Of a stretch of DNA of 64,000 nucleotides, positions 15,678-25,540 are shown in pieces (position 1 is the first letter of the stretch; the number at the start of each line of letters is the position of its first letter). The translations under genes were made by a program, and so were the position numbers. This DNA is from Comamonas testosteroni (GTDB lineage: Bacteria > Pseudomonadota > Gammaproteobacteria > Burkholderiales > Burkholderiaceae_C): the NCBI RefSeq assembly GCF_000761245.1, contig NZ_AWOR01000047.1:62001-126000 (forward strand). Direction: 5' to 3'. The notes beneath the pieces are model-generated. The model did no database searches. It was not told the DNA's origin and saw only the letters and a list, made by a program, of their open reading frames with translations.

Positions 15678-16340
15678 ATGATCTACGGCGCAAGCAGCGT
15701 GGACGGCACCACGACCAACACCACCAGCAATACCAAGAACTCGGTAACCAACCCCAACGAGGCCCAGGACCGTTTCCTCAAGCTGCTGGTGGCCCAGCTC
15801 AACAATCAGGACCCCATGAATCCCATGGACAACGCGGAAATGACCTCGCAGATGGCGCAGATCAACACCGTGACTGGCATTCAGCAGCTGAACCAGACCA
15901 TGGCCTCCATGTCCAGCCAGTTCTCCGCCATGCAGGTGCTGCAAGGCACTTCCATGATCGGCCGCACGGTGCTGACCGAGGGCAACACCCTGGGCGTGGC
16001 GGCCGACGGCACGCATACCGCGGCCTTCGATCTGGAAAACCAGGCGGCCAGCGTCAAGATCCAGATCACCACGGCCAGCGGCGAGCTGGTGGACACCATC
16101 GATCTGGGCGCCGGCGCGGCCGGTCGCAACTACTTCACCTGGGAAGGCAAGGACAAATACAGCGGCGACGCCTCGCAACTGCGCTACAGCGTGGTCGCCA
16201 CCAATGGAGCGACCGCCGTGGCATCCACACCGCTGGCGCCCCATGCCGTGATCGCAGCCAGTTCTGCCAACGGCGCGCTGTCACTGGAGCTCGATAACGG
16301 CGACAGCGTGGCTTATTCCGGCATCAAGGCCGTTTACTGA
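15678..16340 (+). CDS. flgD: Flagellar hook assembly protein (hook cap) FlgD
   Basis: The 220-residue protein has the conserved N-terminal export and assembly block QDRFLKLLVAQLNNQDPMNP at about residues 31-50. This is followed by MTSQMAQINTVTGIQQLN and the C-terminal FlgD Ig-like/tudor part (about residues 80-220). FlgD caps the growing hook and is then discarded. It lies 16 bp after flgC. Confidence 0.98.
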   Translation: MIYGASSVDGTTTNTTSNTKNSVTNPNEAQDRFLKLLVAQLNNQDPMNPMDNAEMTSQMAQINTVTGIQQLNQTMASMSSQFSAMQVLQGTSMIGRTVLTEGNTLGVAADGTHTAAFDLENQAASVKIQITTASGELVDTIDLGAGAAGRNYFTWEGKDKYSGDASQLRYSVVATNGATAVASTPLAPHAVIAASSANGALSLELDNGDSVAYSGIKAVY

Positions 16341-16354
16341 TTGAGGAGCACATC

Positions 16355-17623
16355 ATGGGTTTTCAACAAGGTCTCTCGGGCTTGAACGCCGCCAGCAAGA
16401 ATCTGGACGTCATCGGCCACAACATCGCCAACTCCAACACCACGGGCTTCAAGGCCTCGCGCGCTGACTTTGCCGAGATGGTCGCCAGCGCCATCGGCTC
16501 GGCCAGCGGCCAGAGCAGCGGCATTGGCGTCAACATTGCCTCCGTGTCCCAGCAGTTCAGGCAGGGCCCCATCACCTCGACGGGCAACAACCTGGACATC
16601 GCCATCAACGGCAACGGCTTTTTCGTCGTCAAGCAAAGCGACGGCAGCATCGCCTACACACGCGCCGGCAACTTCGGCCTGGACAAGGAGGGCAACCTCA
16701 AGACCGTGGACAACGACAATGTCATGGGCTATGTGGTGGATCCTTCGACCGGCAAGATCCAGTCGGGTGCCACGCCTGTGCCGATGAGCTTTCCCACAGG
16801 GCAGCCGATTCCCGCCAAGCAGACATCCAAGGTGAATGTGGAGCTGAATCTGGATGCACGCGCCACGGCGGCCGCCGGCGACGCTACAGCCACTCCTCCT
16901 GTTGCAGCCACGCCGCGGGCCACCTATGGCACCTCGCTGAATGTGTATGACACCCAGGGCACGGCGATCCCGGTCAATCTGTATTTCGAGAAAGATGCCA
17001 CAGGCAACACCTGGAATGTCTTCGACTCGCTCGATGCCACGGCCACGCCCATCGGCAAAGCCGTGTTCGACGCGAGCGGCAAGCTCACCAGCGTCACCCC
17101 CAATGCACCGACCACAGGTTCGGGCACTACGCTGAATCTGAGCGTCAGCGGCGGCACGGCCAATCCCAACGGCCTGCAGCCCTTCGATGTCGCGTTCGAT
17201 TTCGGCGGTCTGACCCAGTTTGGTACCAAGTTTGCCGTCAGCAGCCTCAAGCAAGATGGCTATACCTCGGGCGCACTGACCGGCATCAATGTGGGCCGCG
17301 ACGGCTCCATCGTGGCCTCCTACTCCAACGGCGTCACGCGCACCGAAGGCCAGATCGCTCTGGCGGCCTTTACCAATACCCAGGGCCTGGGCTCCATCGG
17401 CAACAACAAATGGGTGGCCACCTCCGATTCCGGCCCCGCGCTCAATGGTTCGGCCCAGACCGGCACCTTCGGCTCGCTGCAGTCGGGCGCGCTTGAAGAG
17501 TCCAACGTGGACCTGACAGCCGAGCTGGTCAACATGATGACGGCGCAACGCTCCTATCAGGCCAACGCCCAGACCATCAAGACGCAGGATCAGGTGTTCT
17601 CCACCCTGGTGAACTTGCGATAA
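16355..17623 (+). CDS. flgE: Flagellar hook protein FlgE
   Basis: The 422-residue protein begins MGFQQGLSGLNAASKNLDVI and has the rod/hook signature GHNIANSNTTGFK. It ends with the conserved hook C-terminus (DLTAELVNMMTAQRSYQANA). It polymerises into the universal-joint hook. Its length is usual for FlgE, with a longer variable D2 region containing an alanine/threonine-rich stretch at about residues 170-190. A shortened copy of dispersed repeat family 1 begins 5 bp after the stop codon. Confidence 0.98.
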   Translation: MGFQQGLSGLNAASKNLDVIGHNIANSNTTGFKASRADFAEMVASAIGSASGQSSGIGVNIASVSQQFRQGPITSTGNNLDIAINGNGFFVVKQSDGSIAYTRAGNFGLDKEGNLKTVDNDNVMGYVVDPSTGKIQSGATPVPMSFPTGQPIPAKQTSKVNVELNLDARATAAAGDATATPPVAATPRATYGTSLNVYDTQGTAIPVNLYFEKDATGNTWNVFDSLDATATPIGKAVFDASGKLTSVTPNAPTTGSGTTLNLSVSGGTANPNGLQPFDVAFDFGGLTQFGTKFAVSSLKQDGYTSGALTGINVGRDGSIVASYSNGVTRTEGQIALAAFTNTQGLGSIGNNKWVATSDSGPALNGSAQTGTFGSLQSGALEESNVDLTAELVNMMTAQRSYQANAQTIKTQDQVFSTLVNLR

Positions 17624-17628
17624 CAGCT

Positions 17629-17666
17629 AAGCCCCTGAGGCGCTTTGCGCCGGGGCTGCAGAGGCG
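17629..17666 (+). repeat. Dispersed post-stop repeat, family 1, short copy C
   Basis: The segment AAGCCCCTGAGGCGCTTTGC, then GCCGGGGCTGCAGAGGCG, lies between flgE and flgF. It preserves the start of the repeat (CCCCTGAGGCGCT) and a terminal GAGGCG, but lacks the middle part. Orientation relative to the upstream gene is the same as in the other copies. Confidence 0.55.
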
Positions 17667-17692
17667 ATTGATTTGACGGAAGGAAGGTCAGC

Positions 17693-18433
17693 ATGGACAA
17701 AATCATTTATACGTCGATGACTGGGGCCAATGCGGCAGCCCAGCGTCAGGCCGTGCTGGCTCACAACCTGGCCAATGCGGGCACCAACGGCTTCAGGGCC
17801 GAGATGTCCACCTTCCGTTCGGTGCCGCTGCAGGGCACGGGAGCCGGCACGCGCGTGTTTGCGCTGGAGGCCACCTCCGGCTATCAGGACACCCCCGGCC
17901 CTGCCCAGCGCACCGGCCGTGCGCTGGACGCCATGGCCATGGGGCGCGCCTGGTTTGCCGTGCAGGGGCTCGATGGCCAGGAAGCCTACACGCGCAACGG
18001 CGTGTTCGAGATCTCGCCCGAAGGGCAGCTGGTCAACAGCAACGGCCAGGCCGTGCTCTCCGACGGCGGCGCGCCCATCGATATCCCGCCCGAGTCCACG
18101 ATTTCCCTGGGCTCGGACGGCACGCTGACCGCCAAGATGGGCAATCAGCTGCCTGTGGCCGTGGGACGCGTCAAGCTAGTCACGCCGCCCGTCGACGAGC
18201 CGCTGGTGCGCGGAGATGACGGCTTTTTCCGCGCAGCCCAGGGCGATGCACTGCCCAACGACGAGACGGCGCGCCTGCTGTCGGGCTCGATCGAAGGCTC
18301 GAACGTGAACTCCGTCGAAACCATGGTCGGCATGATCGCGGCCTCGCGCCAGTTCGAGCAGCAGATGAAGCTGCTGCAGACCGCAGAAACCAACGATAAA
18401 TCCGCCAGCCAGCTGCTGAGCATGAACGGCTGA
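17693..18433 (+). CDS. flgF: Flagellar proximal rod protein FlgF
   Basis: The 246-residue protein begins MDKIIYTSMTGANAAAQRQA and has AHNLANAGTNGFRAE at about residues 23-37. Its C-terminus (SNVNSVETMVGMIAASRQFE) is typical of FlgF. It forms part of the rod between FlgC and FlgG. GGAAGGAAGG before the ATG gives a strong ribosome-binding site. Confidence 0.98.
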   Translation: MDKIIYTSMTGANAAAQRQAVLAHNLANAGTNGFRAEMSTFRSVPLQGTGAGTRVFALEATSGYQDTPGPAQRTGRALDAMAMGRAWFAVQGLDGQEAYTRNGVFEISPEGQLVNSNGQAVLSDGGAPIDIPPESTISLGSDGTLTAKMGNQLPVAVGRVKLVTPPVDEPLVRGDDGFFRAAQGDALPNDETARLLSGSIEGSNVNSVETMVGMIAASRQFEQQMKLLQTAETNDKSASQLLSMNG

Positions 18434-18451
18434 TAGCCAAAGGAATACGTC

Positions 18452-19234
18452 ATGATCAATTCGCTGTTCATTGCCAAGACCGGCATGGAAGCCCAGCAGA
18501 CGCAGCTGGACGTGATCTCGCACAATCTGGCCAACGTCTCCACCACGGGCTACAAGCGCGCGAATGCGGTCTTCGAGGATCTGATCTATCAGAACCTGCG
18601 CCAGTCGGGTTCGCAGACCACCGAGCAAAATCAACTGCCCACAGGCCTGCACCTGGGCCTGGGCGTGCGCACCGTGGCCACCAGCCGCAACTTTCTGCAG
18701 GGCAGCCTGCAGCAATCGAGCAATGCGCTGGATGTGGCCATCAACGGCAACGGCTTCTTCGAAGTCAACATGCCCGACGGCACGATTGCCTATACCCGCG
18801 ACGGCTCGTTCGAGGTCGATTCCCAGGGTCAGCTGGTAACGTCCAGCGGCCTGCCCGTGGCCAACGGCATCACCATCCCGCAGGGCGCGACCAAGGTGTC
18901 GATCAGTCATGACGGCGTGGTCAGCGTCACCATGCCTGGCCAGGCCGCGCCGCAGCAGGTGGGCAATATCGCAATGAGCCAGTTCATCAATGCCGCAGGC
19001 CTGGAGCCGCGCGGCCAGAACCTCTACGTCGAGACCGCCTCCTCGGGCCAGCCCCAGCAGGGCACGCCCGGCACCAACGGTCTGGGCACGATTCAGCAGG
19101 GCTATCTGGAAGCCTCGAACGTGAACGTGGTCCAGGAGCTGGTGACCATGATCCAGACCCAGCGCGCCTACGAAATGAATTCCAAGGCGATCCAGACTTC
19201 CGACCAGATGCTGGCCAAGCTGGCACAGCTCTGA
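18452..19234 (+). CDS. flgG: Flagellar distal rod protein FlgG
   Basis: The 260-residue protein begins [20 protein letters not shown] with the rod signature [15 protein letters not shown]. It ends with [20 protein letters not shown], which is near-diagnostic for FlgG. It forms the distal rod that spans the periplasm and passes through the P- and L-rings. It lies 18 bp after flgF. Confidence 0.99.
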   Translation: MINSLFIAKTGMEAQQTQLDVISHNLANVSTTGYKRANAVFEDLIYQNLRQSGSQTTEQNQLPTGLHLGLGVRTVATSRNFLQGSLQQSSNALDVAINGNGFFEVNMPDGTIAYTRDGSFEVDSQGQLVTSSGLPVANGITIPQGATKVSISHDGVVSVTMPGQAAPQQVGNIAMSQFINAAGLEPRGQNLYVETASSGQPQQGTPGTNGLGTIQQGYLEASNVNVVQELVTMIQTQRAYEMNSKAIQTSDQMLAKLAQL

Positions 19235-19402
19235 TTGATCACTATATATTGAGGAGCATATTACGCTTTATGTGTGTGGTTTTTAGATTGTTTTAATGCT
19301 GATTTCCATATATGGCAAGCGATAAAAGCTCTGATTTCAATAGCGTGCCTCACGCACGCAGGGCACAAGGGTGAAGCGCCTGACTGCCAAGGACTTGCCG
19401 CC
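19235..19402 (+). other. AT-rich spacer between flgG and flgH
   Basis: This 168-bp stretch is clearly more AT-rich than the surrounding operon. It contains ACTATATATTGAGGAGCATA, a good ribosome-binding-like GAGGAG at 19250-19255 with no start codon that opens flgH, and a segment around 19319-19350 that weakly resembles family 2 repeats on the minus strand. The frame of flgH is open through most of it, but the encoded residues do not look like a lipoprotein leader. I see no gene here. Confidence 0.5.
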
Positions 19403-20110
19403 ATGTTCAAAGCCATTGTTTCCCATTGCCCGCCGCTCTGTGCCCTCGCCGGGGCCCTGCTGGTGTCGGGTTGCGTCACGCTCAATCCGCCGCCGCCCGT
19501 GGACATGCCCTCGACGGCGCCTCCCGTGCTGCAGCCGCGCGAGCAGACGGCCCAGAATCCCACCGGCAGCCTGTTCAATGCCAGCCGTTACCGCCCCATG
19601 TTTGAGGATCAGCGCGCCCGCATGGTGGGCGACTCGGTGACGGTGCAGATCGTGGAGCGCGTTTCGGCCAGCCAGAGCACGGACTCCAAGGTCGGGCGAG
19701 CCAACGAGCTGAGCACGGGCATCACCTCGCTGCCGCTGCTCAGGGGCGGCGCCGAGAAGACGGTTGCCGATGCGCTCACCCTGGGGGCCGAGAGCAAGAA
19801 CGACTTCAAGGGCTCGGGTGCCACCAGCAGCAACAACACCTTCACGGGCTCGATTGCCACCACCGTGGTCGATGTGCTGCCCAACGGCCATCTGGTGATT
19901 GCCGGCGAGAAGCAGATCGGCGTGAACCATAACGTCGATGTGCTGCGTTTCACGGGCACGGTGGACCCGCGCTCGCTGCGTCCTGGCAGCACCGTGGCAT
20001 CGACCCAGGTGGCCAATCTGCGTGTCGAATCGCGCAGCCGTGGCCAGGCCGGTGAAGCCCAGTCAATTGGCTGGTTGTCCCGGTTCTTTTTGAACGTTAT
20101 GCCGTTCTGA
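19403..20110 (+). CDS. flgH: Flagellar L-ring lipoprotein FlgH
   Basis: The 235-residue protein has a lipoprotein signal (ALAGALLVSGC, with the lipidated cysteine in LVSGC). FlgH-typical blocks follow: NASRYRPMFEDQRARMVGDS at about residues 56-75, NTFTGSIATTVVDVLPNGHL, and GEKQIGVNHNVDVLRFTG. It forms the outer-membrane L-ring. The start at 19403 is chosen because it places the signal peptide at the N-terminus. A TTG-type extension to 19274 would put an implausible 43 residues in front. Confidence 0.97.
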   Translation: MFKAIVSHCPPLCALAGALLVSGCVTLNPPPPVDMPSTAPPVLQPREQTAQNPTGSLFNASRYRPMFEDQRARMVGDSVTVQIVERVSASQSTDSKVGRANELSTGITSLPLLRGGAEKTVADALTLGAESKNDFKGSGATSSNNTFTGSIATTVVDVLPNGHLVIAGEKQIGVNHNVDVLRFTGTVDPRSLRPGSTVASTQVANLRVESRSRGQAGEAQSIGWLSRFFLNVMPF

Positions 20111-20121
20111 TTCTTCCGAGA

Positions 20122-21279
20122 ATGGGCAGTATGAAAGTACTGTCCACGCTCCTGTCACTGCGCCCTGCGCACACCGCCTTGCTGGTGGTCGCAGCCCTTG
20201 GCGCCAGCGGGCTCACCCTGCCTGCGCATGCAACACGCATCAAGGAGGTTGCCGCCATCCAGGGCGTGCGCAGCAACCAGTTGACAGGCTACGGTCTGGT
20301 GGTCGGCCTCGATGGCACGGGCGACCAGACCACACAGATGCCCTACACCAAGCAGGCGCTGGCCAATTACCTTGAGCAGATGGGCATCGCCCTGCCGGCC
20401 TCGGGCAATGCGGCCCAGCTGCAGCTCAAGAATGTGGCGGCGGTGATCATCACGGCCGAGCTGCCGGCCTTCGCACAGCCCGGCCAGGCCATCGACATCA
20501 ATGTCTCCTCCATGGGCAACGCCAAGTCGCTCAAGGGTGGCACGCTGGTGGCGACACCGCTGCGCGGCGCGGACGGCGAAATCTACGCTCTGGCCCAGGG
20601 CAATGTGGTGGTCGGCGGAGCCGGGGCTGCGGCCGGCGGATCCAAGGTGCAGGTCAATCACCTGAACGCGGGCCGCGTGCCGCAGGGCGCGCAGGTCGAG
20701 CGTGCAGTGCCCACTCCCGTCAACCAGGGCAACACGATCACGTTGGGCCTGAATCAGACCGATTTCCAGACCGCCGACAAGATGGTGCGCGCCATCAACC
20801 AGCGCATGGGCGCGGGCACGGCCATGGCATTGGACGGCCGCACGGTGCAGGTCAATGCCCCCATCGATCCGGGCTCGCGCGTGCGCATGATCGCCGAGAT
20901 TCAGGAGATGCCCATCGAGACCTCCAAGCCGGCGGCCAAGGTGGTCATCAATGCCCGCACCGGCTCCATCGTGCTCAATCAGGCGGTGACCCTGGGTCCC
21001 TGCGCCATTGCGCACGGCAACCTGTCCATCACCATCAGCACCACGCCGGTCATCAGCCAGCCCGCACCGTTCTCGCAAGGGCAGACCGTGGTGGCGCAGA
21101 GGTCCGATATCCAGGTCAAGCAGGAGCCCGGCAAGGTCATCAACATGCCCAATTCGCCCCAGCTCACCGATGTGGTGCGGGCGCTGAACTCACTGGGCGC
21201 CACGCCGCAGGACCTGCTGGCCATCCTGCAGGCCATCAAGGCCGCAGGCGCCATGGACGCGGAGCTGGAGGTGATATGA
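20122..21279 (+). CDS. flgI: Flagellar P-ring protein FlgI
   Basis: The 385-residue protein has a cleavable signal (TLPAHA) followed by TRIKEVAAIQGVRSNQLTGY and GLVVGLDGTGDQ, the highly conserved start of mature FlgI. The C-terminus (ALNSLGATPQDLLAILQAIK) is also standard. It forms the periplasmic P-ring around the rod. The ATG at 20122 is used, and an in-frame ATG at 20131 is possible. It overlaps flgJ by 4 bp (ATGA). Confidence 0.98.
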   Translation: MGSMKVLSTLLSLRPAHTALLVVAALGASGLTLPAHATRIKEVAAIQGVRSNQLTGYGLVVGLDGTGDQTTQMPYTKQALANYLEQMGIALPASGNAAQLQLKNVAAVIITAELPAFAQPGQAIDINVSSMGNAKSLKGGTLVATPLRGADGEIYALAQGNVVVGGAGAAAGGSKVQVNHLNAGRVPQGAQVERAVPTPVNQGNTITLGLNQTDFQTADKMVRAINQRMGAGTAMALDGRTVQVNAPIDPGSRVRMIAEIQEMPIETSKPAAKVVINARTGSIVLNQAVTLGPCAIAHGNLSITISTTPVISQPAPFSQGQTVVAQRSDIQVKQEPGKVINMPNSPQLTDVVRALNSLGATPQDLLAILQAIKAAGAMDAELEVI

Positions 21280-22304
21280 GCACGTCGCTGTCCCATTCTT
21301 CATCGCTGGCGGCCAGCAATGCGCTGGCTGTCGATGCACGTTCGCTCAATGCGCTCAAGACGGCGGCCGGCGAGAACAGCCCCCAGGCCGCACGCGAGAC
21401 CGCCAAGCAGCTCGAGTCGCTGTTCATGCGCGAGATGATCAAGAGCATGCGCGAGGCGACCATGAAGTCCGGTCTGCTCGACAGCGCGCAGGGCAATCTC
21501 AGCACCGACCTGCTGGATCAGCAGCTCTCGGTGGCCATGGCGGGACAGCCCGGCGGTCTCACCGATGCCATCAGCAAGCAGCTGGCGCGCAGCATGGGAG
21601 TCGACGCCGCCGAGGAGGCCGAAATTGCCGTGCCTTCCACACTGAGCCTGAGCCGCAATGCCTGGCGCAATGTGGGCAGCAACGGCGCCTGGAGCGGCAG
21701 CCGCAGCCAGGCTGCGCAAACGATCAATGCCTATGCACCGGCTCCCAAGGGGCGCGACAACTTCGTCACGGCGCACACCGGCGCGGCCCAGCGTGTGGCC
21801 AGCGAGAGCGGTATCCCGGCCCACTACATGATCGGCCAGGCCGGGCATGAGACGGGCTGGGGCAGGAGCGAGATCCGCAACAAGGACGGCAGCAACTCGT
21901 TCAATCTGTTCGGCATCAAGGCCGGTGGCAGCTGGACGGGCAAGGTTGCCGAAGTCACGACCACCGAATACATCAATGGCGCGCCCAAGAAGGTGACGGC
22001 CAAGTTCCGCGCCTATGACTCCTACGAGGAGTCCTTCCGCGACTACGCACGTCTGATCGGCAGCAATCCGCGCTACGAAAAAGCCATGGCACAGACCGGC
22101 TCTGCCCAGGCCTATGCCAGCGAGTTGCAAAAGGCCGGCTACGCCACCGATCCTGCCTATGCGCAAAAGCTCAGTCGCGCCATCCAGAGCGTGGCTCAGG
22201 TCACAGTCGCCAGCGCCGGCAACAGCAGCGCCAATGTCGCAAGCCGTCTGGGCGCCAGCGCCCGTGCAGCCCAGATCAACAAGATCACCGAGAACCAGTC
22301 ATGA
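21276..22304 (+). CDS. flgJ: Flagellar rod assembly protein / peptidoglycan hydrolase FlgJ
   Basis: The 342-residue protein is the two-domain form. The N-terminal rod-scaffold domain carries AKQLESLFMREMIKSMREAT and QLSVAMAGQPGGL. The C-terminal glucosaminidase domain (about residues 165-310) carries IGQAGHETGWGRSEIRNKDG, with the catalytic glutamate in GHETGWG. It helps the rod penetrate the peptidoglycan. It is coupled by ATGA overlaps to flgI upstream and flgK downstream. Confidence 0.98.
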   Translation: MSTSLSHSSSLAASNALAVDARSLNALKTAAGENSPQAARETAKQLESLFMREMIKSMREATMKSGLLDSAQGNLSTDLLDQQLSVAMAGQPGGLTDAISKQLARSMGVDAAEEAEIAVPSTLSLSRNAWRNVGSNGAWSGSRSQAAQTINAYAPAPKGRDNFVTAHTGAAQRVASESGIPAHYMIGQAGHETGWGRSEIRNKDGSNSFNLFGIKAGGSWTGKVAEVTTTEYINGAPKKVTAKFRAYDSYEESFRDYARLIGSNPRYEKAMAQTGSAQAYASELQKAGYATDPAYAQKLSRAIQSVAQVTVASAGNSSANVASRLGASARAAQINKITENQS

Positions 22305-24247
22305 GTCTTCTGAACGTGGGCGCGCGCGCCCTGATGGCCAACCAGATCGCCCTGCAAACCACAGGGCACAACATCGCCAACGTCAACACCGCCGGCTATT
22401 CGCGCCAGAGCGTGGCCTTTCAGACCTCGGCGGGCCAGAACATCGGCAATGGCTATATCGGCAATGGCTCCGATGTGGCGACCATCTTGCGCAACTTCAG
22501 CGAGCTGCTCAACCGTCAGGCCACGGCGGCCACCGCCGCCAGCGCTGCTGACTCCGCGCGTTCGAACTCGCTCAACCAGTTGCAGGAAGTGTTCTCTGGC
22601 GGAACCAATGGCCTGGGCGCGGCCATCAACGACATGATGAATGCGTTTGCCGATGTCAGCAGCGCGCCTACCGACTCTTCGGCACGCCAGGTGGTGCTGA
22701 CGCGCATGAGCGAGTTGGCTGCGCGCTTTCGCTCGGCTTCGGCCCAGCTCGACGAGATGGACTACAGCACGCGCCAGCAGATGAGCAATGACGTGAATGT
22801 GGTCAACAGCCTGTCCCAACAGGTGGCTGCGCTCAATGGCCAGATCAGCAGCGCCATCGCCACGGGTCATACGCCCAATGACTTGCTCGATCAGCGCGAC
22901 CAACTTGTGCGCGACATCAACAAATACGTGCAGACCTCCCAGGTCGACGCCGGCGATGGCTCCATCAGCCTGTTCGTGGGCGGCAGCCAGCCGCTGGTGC
23001 TGGGGCAGAGCGCGGCCAAGCTCAGCCTGCAGGAGTCCACGCAGTACCCCGGCAGCGGCAAGATGAGCCTGTATTTTCAGCAGCAGGGCGGGCAGCCCGT
23101 GGAGCTGACTCCGGCCATGGCCGGCGGTGGCGAGATTGCCGGTTTGCTGCAGTTTCAGAACAACGATCTGAGCGAAGGGCGCAATCTGCTGGGGCGCATG
23201 GTGATCTCGATCGGCGATACGCTCAATACGCAGAACCAGCTGGGCCTGACCTTGTCGGGGCAGAAGGGCGGGGCGCTGTTCAATATTCCGATGACGACCA
23301 CGGGCTCCACCACGGGGGCTCAATGGGTACAGCCCGATACGCCCACGGTCACGGTCAAGGACTCGAGCGCGCTCAAGGCGTCGGATTACAAGATCGTTTT
23401 CGGCAACGATGCGCCCAAGGGCAAGGTAGTGCGTCTGTCGGATGGCCAGACCACGGCCTTCAACGATCTGACGGATCTGCGCGGCATGACGATTGACGGT
23501 CTGCAGTTCGATCTCAAGAACGATGGCCAGGCCGGCCAGTCGGTGCTGTTCAGTCCTGTGGCATCGGCGGCGCACGATATTCAGACCATGGTGCATTCCG
23601 GCAACGATCTGGCGGTGGCCAATCCGGTGTCGGCCAAGATCAACTCGCTGGGCGATGCTGCCGTCCGCATGTCCAGCCTGAAGGTGGAAAAAGGCTTCGA
23701 TGCCTCTACCTTCCCCGCGGGCACCACCCTGTCTTTCGCACCCGATGGGGCGGGCGGGATGACCTATACCATCACTCCGACCCCCAGCGGCGTGGCTGCA
23801 ACAGGCGCCTATATCTCCGGACAGGCCATCGAGCTGGCTCCGGGGCTCAAGGTGACGCTCACCGGAACGCCTGCGGTGGATGGCACCACCAGCGATACCG
23901 TGAGCTTCGGCCCCAACAGCTTCTACAGCTCGGACACGGGCAACGCCAGCTCCTTTCTGTCGCTTCGCGACGCCGTGATCTTCGATGGCGCGACCACGCT
24001 CAGCGACGGTTTTTCCACCGCCATGGCGCAGATCGGCACGCGCACGCAAAGCGCGGCCTATGCGGCCAAGCTGTCCGACTCGATTGCCAAGAATCTGGAA
24101 GGTGATCGCACCGCGGTGTCCAGCGTCAATCTGGACGAGGAAGCAGCCAAGTTGCTGCAGTACCAGCAGTCCTACCAGGCCTCGGCCAAGATGCTGCAGG
24201 TGGCCCAGGGCATTTTTGACAGCGTGATCCAGGCCGTTGGCCGTTAA
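22301..24247 (+). CDS. flgK: Flagellar hook-associated protein 1 FlgK
   Basis: The 648-residue protein begins MSLLNVGARALMANQIALQT with GHNIANVNTAGYSRQ at about residues 23-37. It ends with DEEAAKLLQYQQSYQASAKM, the conserved FlgK/hook-family C-terminus. It forms the first hook-filament junction layer. It is longer than the enterobacterial protein because of an enlarged central domain. It overlaps flgJ by ATGA. Confidence 0.98.
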   Translation: MSLLNVGARALMANQIALQTTGHNIANVNTAGYSRQSVAFQTSAGQNIGNGYIGNGSDVATILRNFSELLNRQATAATAASAADSARSNSLNQLQEVFSGGTNGLGAAINDMMNAFADVSSAPTDSSARQVVLTRMSELAARFRSASAQLDEMDYSTRQQMSNDVNVVNSLSQQVAALNGQISSAIATGHTPNDLLDQRDQLVRDINKYVQTSQVDAGDGSISLFVGGSQPLVLGQSAAKLSLQESTQYPGSGKMSLYFQQQGGQPVELTPAMAGGGEIAGLLQFQNNDLSEGRNLLGRMVISIGDTLNTQNQLGLTLSGQKGGALFNIPMTTTGSTTGAQWVQPDTPTVTVKDSSALKASDYKIVFGNDAPKGKVVRLSDGQTTAFNDLTDLRGMTIDGLQFDLKNDGQAGQSVLFSPVASAAHDIQTMVHSGNDLAVANPVSAKINSLGDAAVRMSSLKVEKGFDASTFPAGTTLSFAPDGAGGMTYTITPTPSGVAATGAYISGQAIELAPGLKVTLTGTPAVDGTTSDTVSFGPNSFYSSDTGNASSFLSLRDAVIFDGATTLSDGFSTAMAQIGTRTQSAAYAAKLSDSIAKNLEGDRTAVSSVNLDEEAAKLLQYQQSYQASAKMLQVAQGIFDSVIQAVGR

Positions 24248-24270
24248 CCCCCTACAGCCGGAGAACAGGC

Positions 24271-25485
24271 ATGAGCATCAACCGCGTTGGCACGGCCAAT
24301 ATGTATGACAGCACCATCAACAACCTGGGCTCGCGTCAGAGCAGCCTGGTGGACCTGATGGAGAAGACCACGGCGGGCAAGCGCGTGCTGCGCGCCAGCG
24401 ACGATCCCGTGGCGGCGGCCCAGGCCGAGCGTGCACGCACCCGCATCACCCGTTCCGAAAATGACCAGCGCGTGCTCGGTGCCCAGCGCGATGTGATTGC
24501 CCAGGGCGAGTCCGAGCTGGGCAAGGCACATGGTGCTTTGCAGGATTTTCGTGATCTGCTGCTGGGTGCTGGTAACGGTTCGTATGACTCGGTTGCGCGC
24601 GACGCCCTGGTCCAGCAACTGCAGAGTCTGCGTGACCAGGTTCTCGGTTATGCCAATGCCAAGGACGTCAACGGCCTGCCGATTTTTCGCGGGCTGGGTA
24701 GTCCCGATACGCCACTGCAAAGCACGCCTCCGGGATCGAGCAGCCAGCTCAACCCCGGCCAGAGCACCGGCAGCGACAACGGCCTGCCCATCTCTCTGGA
24801 TGGTCATGCGGCCTGGTTGAACGTGCCTACCGGCAACGGGGTGTTCGTGGTGAACGGCGCTGCCTCCAATTCCGGCAAGGCCTGGGCGGATGCGGGCTCG
24901 GTCACCGACCCGAGCAAGGTCACAGGCGATAGCTACACCCTGGTATTCACCAAGGATCCGACTACCGGTGTGATCAGCTACGAGATCAACTCCAGCTCGA
25001 CCACGGCGACCAACCCCGTAGTTCCGTCCACGCCCTATAAGGAAGGCCAGGCGATTACTGTCGGTGGTCAGCAGATCAGCATCAAGGGGACTCCGGCCGA
25101 CGGCGACAGCTTCACCATGGCTCCAAGCACACGCACCGATATTTTCAGCGTGCTCGATCAGGCCATTGCCACGGTCAAGGGCGGCACGGGGGGATCGACC
25201 GCATTGCAGCAGGGTCTGGGGCGCGCCTTGAGCGAGCTGGATTCGGGAATGAATCGGGTGCAGGCCATGCGCAGCTATGCGGGTGACCAGCTCAAACGCG
25301 CAGACGGCCTGGAGTCCGACATGAAGGATCAGGCACTGACGCAGGAGGGCGCCCGTTCACGCGCAGAAGATATCGATATGATCACGGCGCTGTCGCAGGT
25401 GGAGACGCAGAAGGTGGGCTTGCAGGCCGCCCTGCAGTCCTATGCGCAGATGCAGAAGCTTTCGCTGTTCAACTACATTGGCTGA
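24271..25485 (+). CDS. flgL: Flagellar hook-associated protein 3 FlgL
   Basis: The 404-residue protein has the flagellin-like N-terminus RVGTANMYDSTINNLGSRQS, then KRVLRASDDPVAAAQAERAR at about residues 35-54. Its C-terminal coiled-coil includes MITALSQVETQKVGLQAALQ. It forms the second junction layer between FlgK and the filament. It follows flgK by 23 bp and is the last structural gene of the flg series. Confidence 0.98.
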   Translation: MSINRVGTANMYDSTINNLGSRQSSLVDLMEKTTAGKRVLRASDDPVAAAQAERARTRITRSENDQRVLGAQRDVIAQGESELGKAHGALQDFRDLLLGAGNGSYDSVARDALVQQLQSLRDQVLGYANAKDVNGLPIFRGLGSPDTPLQSTPPGSSSQLNPGQSTGSDNGLPISLDGHAAWLNVPTGNGVFVVNGAASNSGKAWADAGSVTDPSKVTGDSYTLVFTKDPTTGVISYEINSSSTTATNPVVPSTPYKEGQAITVGGQQISIKGTPADGDSFTMAPSTRTDIFSVLDQAIATVKGGTGGSTALQQGLGRALSELDSGMNRVQAMRSYAGDQLKRADGLESDMKDQALTQEGARSRAEDIDMITALSQVETQKVGLQAALQSYAQMQKLSLFNYIG

Positions 25486-25540
25486 TTCCTGCGGGTTCTG
25501 CCCGTCTTGATGTCTCGTCGTCTACCTGTCCAAATCCTCC

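Noticed and set aside
19274..19402. N-terminal extension of flgH
   Set aside because: The 43 extra residues would precede the lipoprotein signal, and the DNA is AT-rich spacer.
22196..24049. A 617-codon open frame on the minus strand opposite flgK
   Set aside because: It is antisense to flgK, and its composition is of the shadow-frame type.
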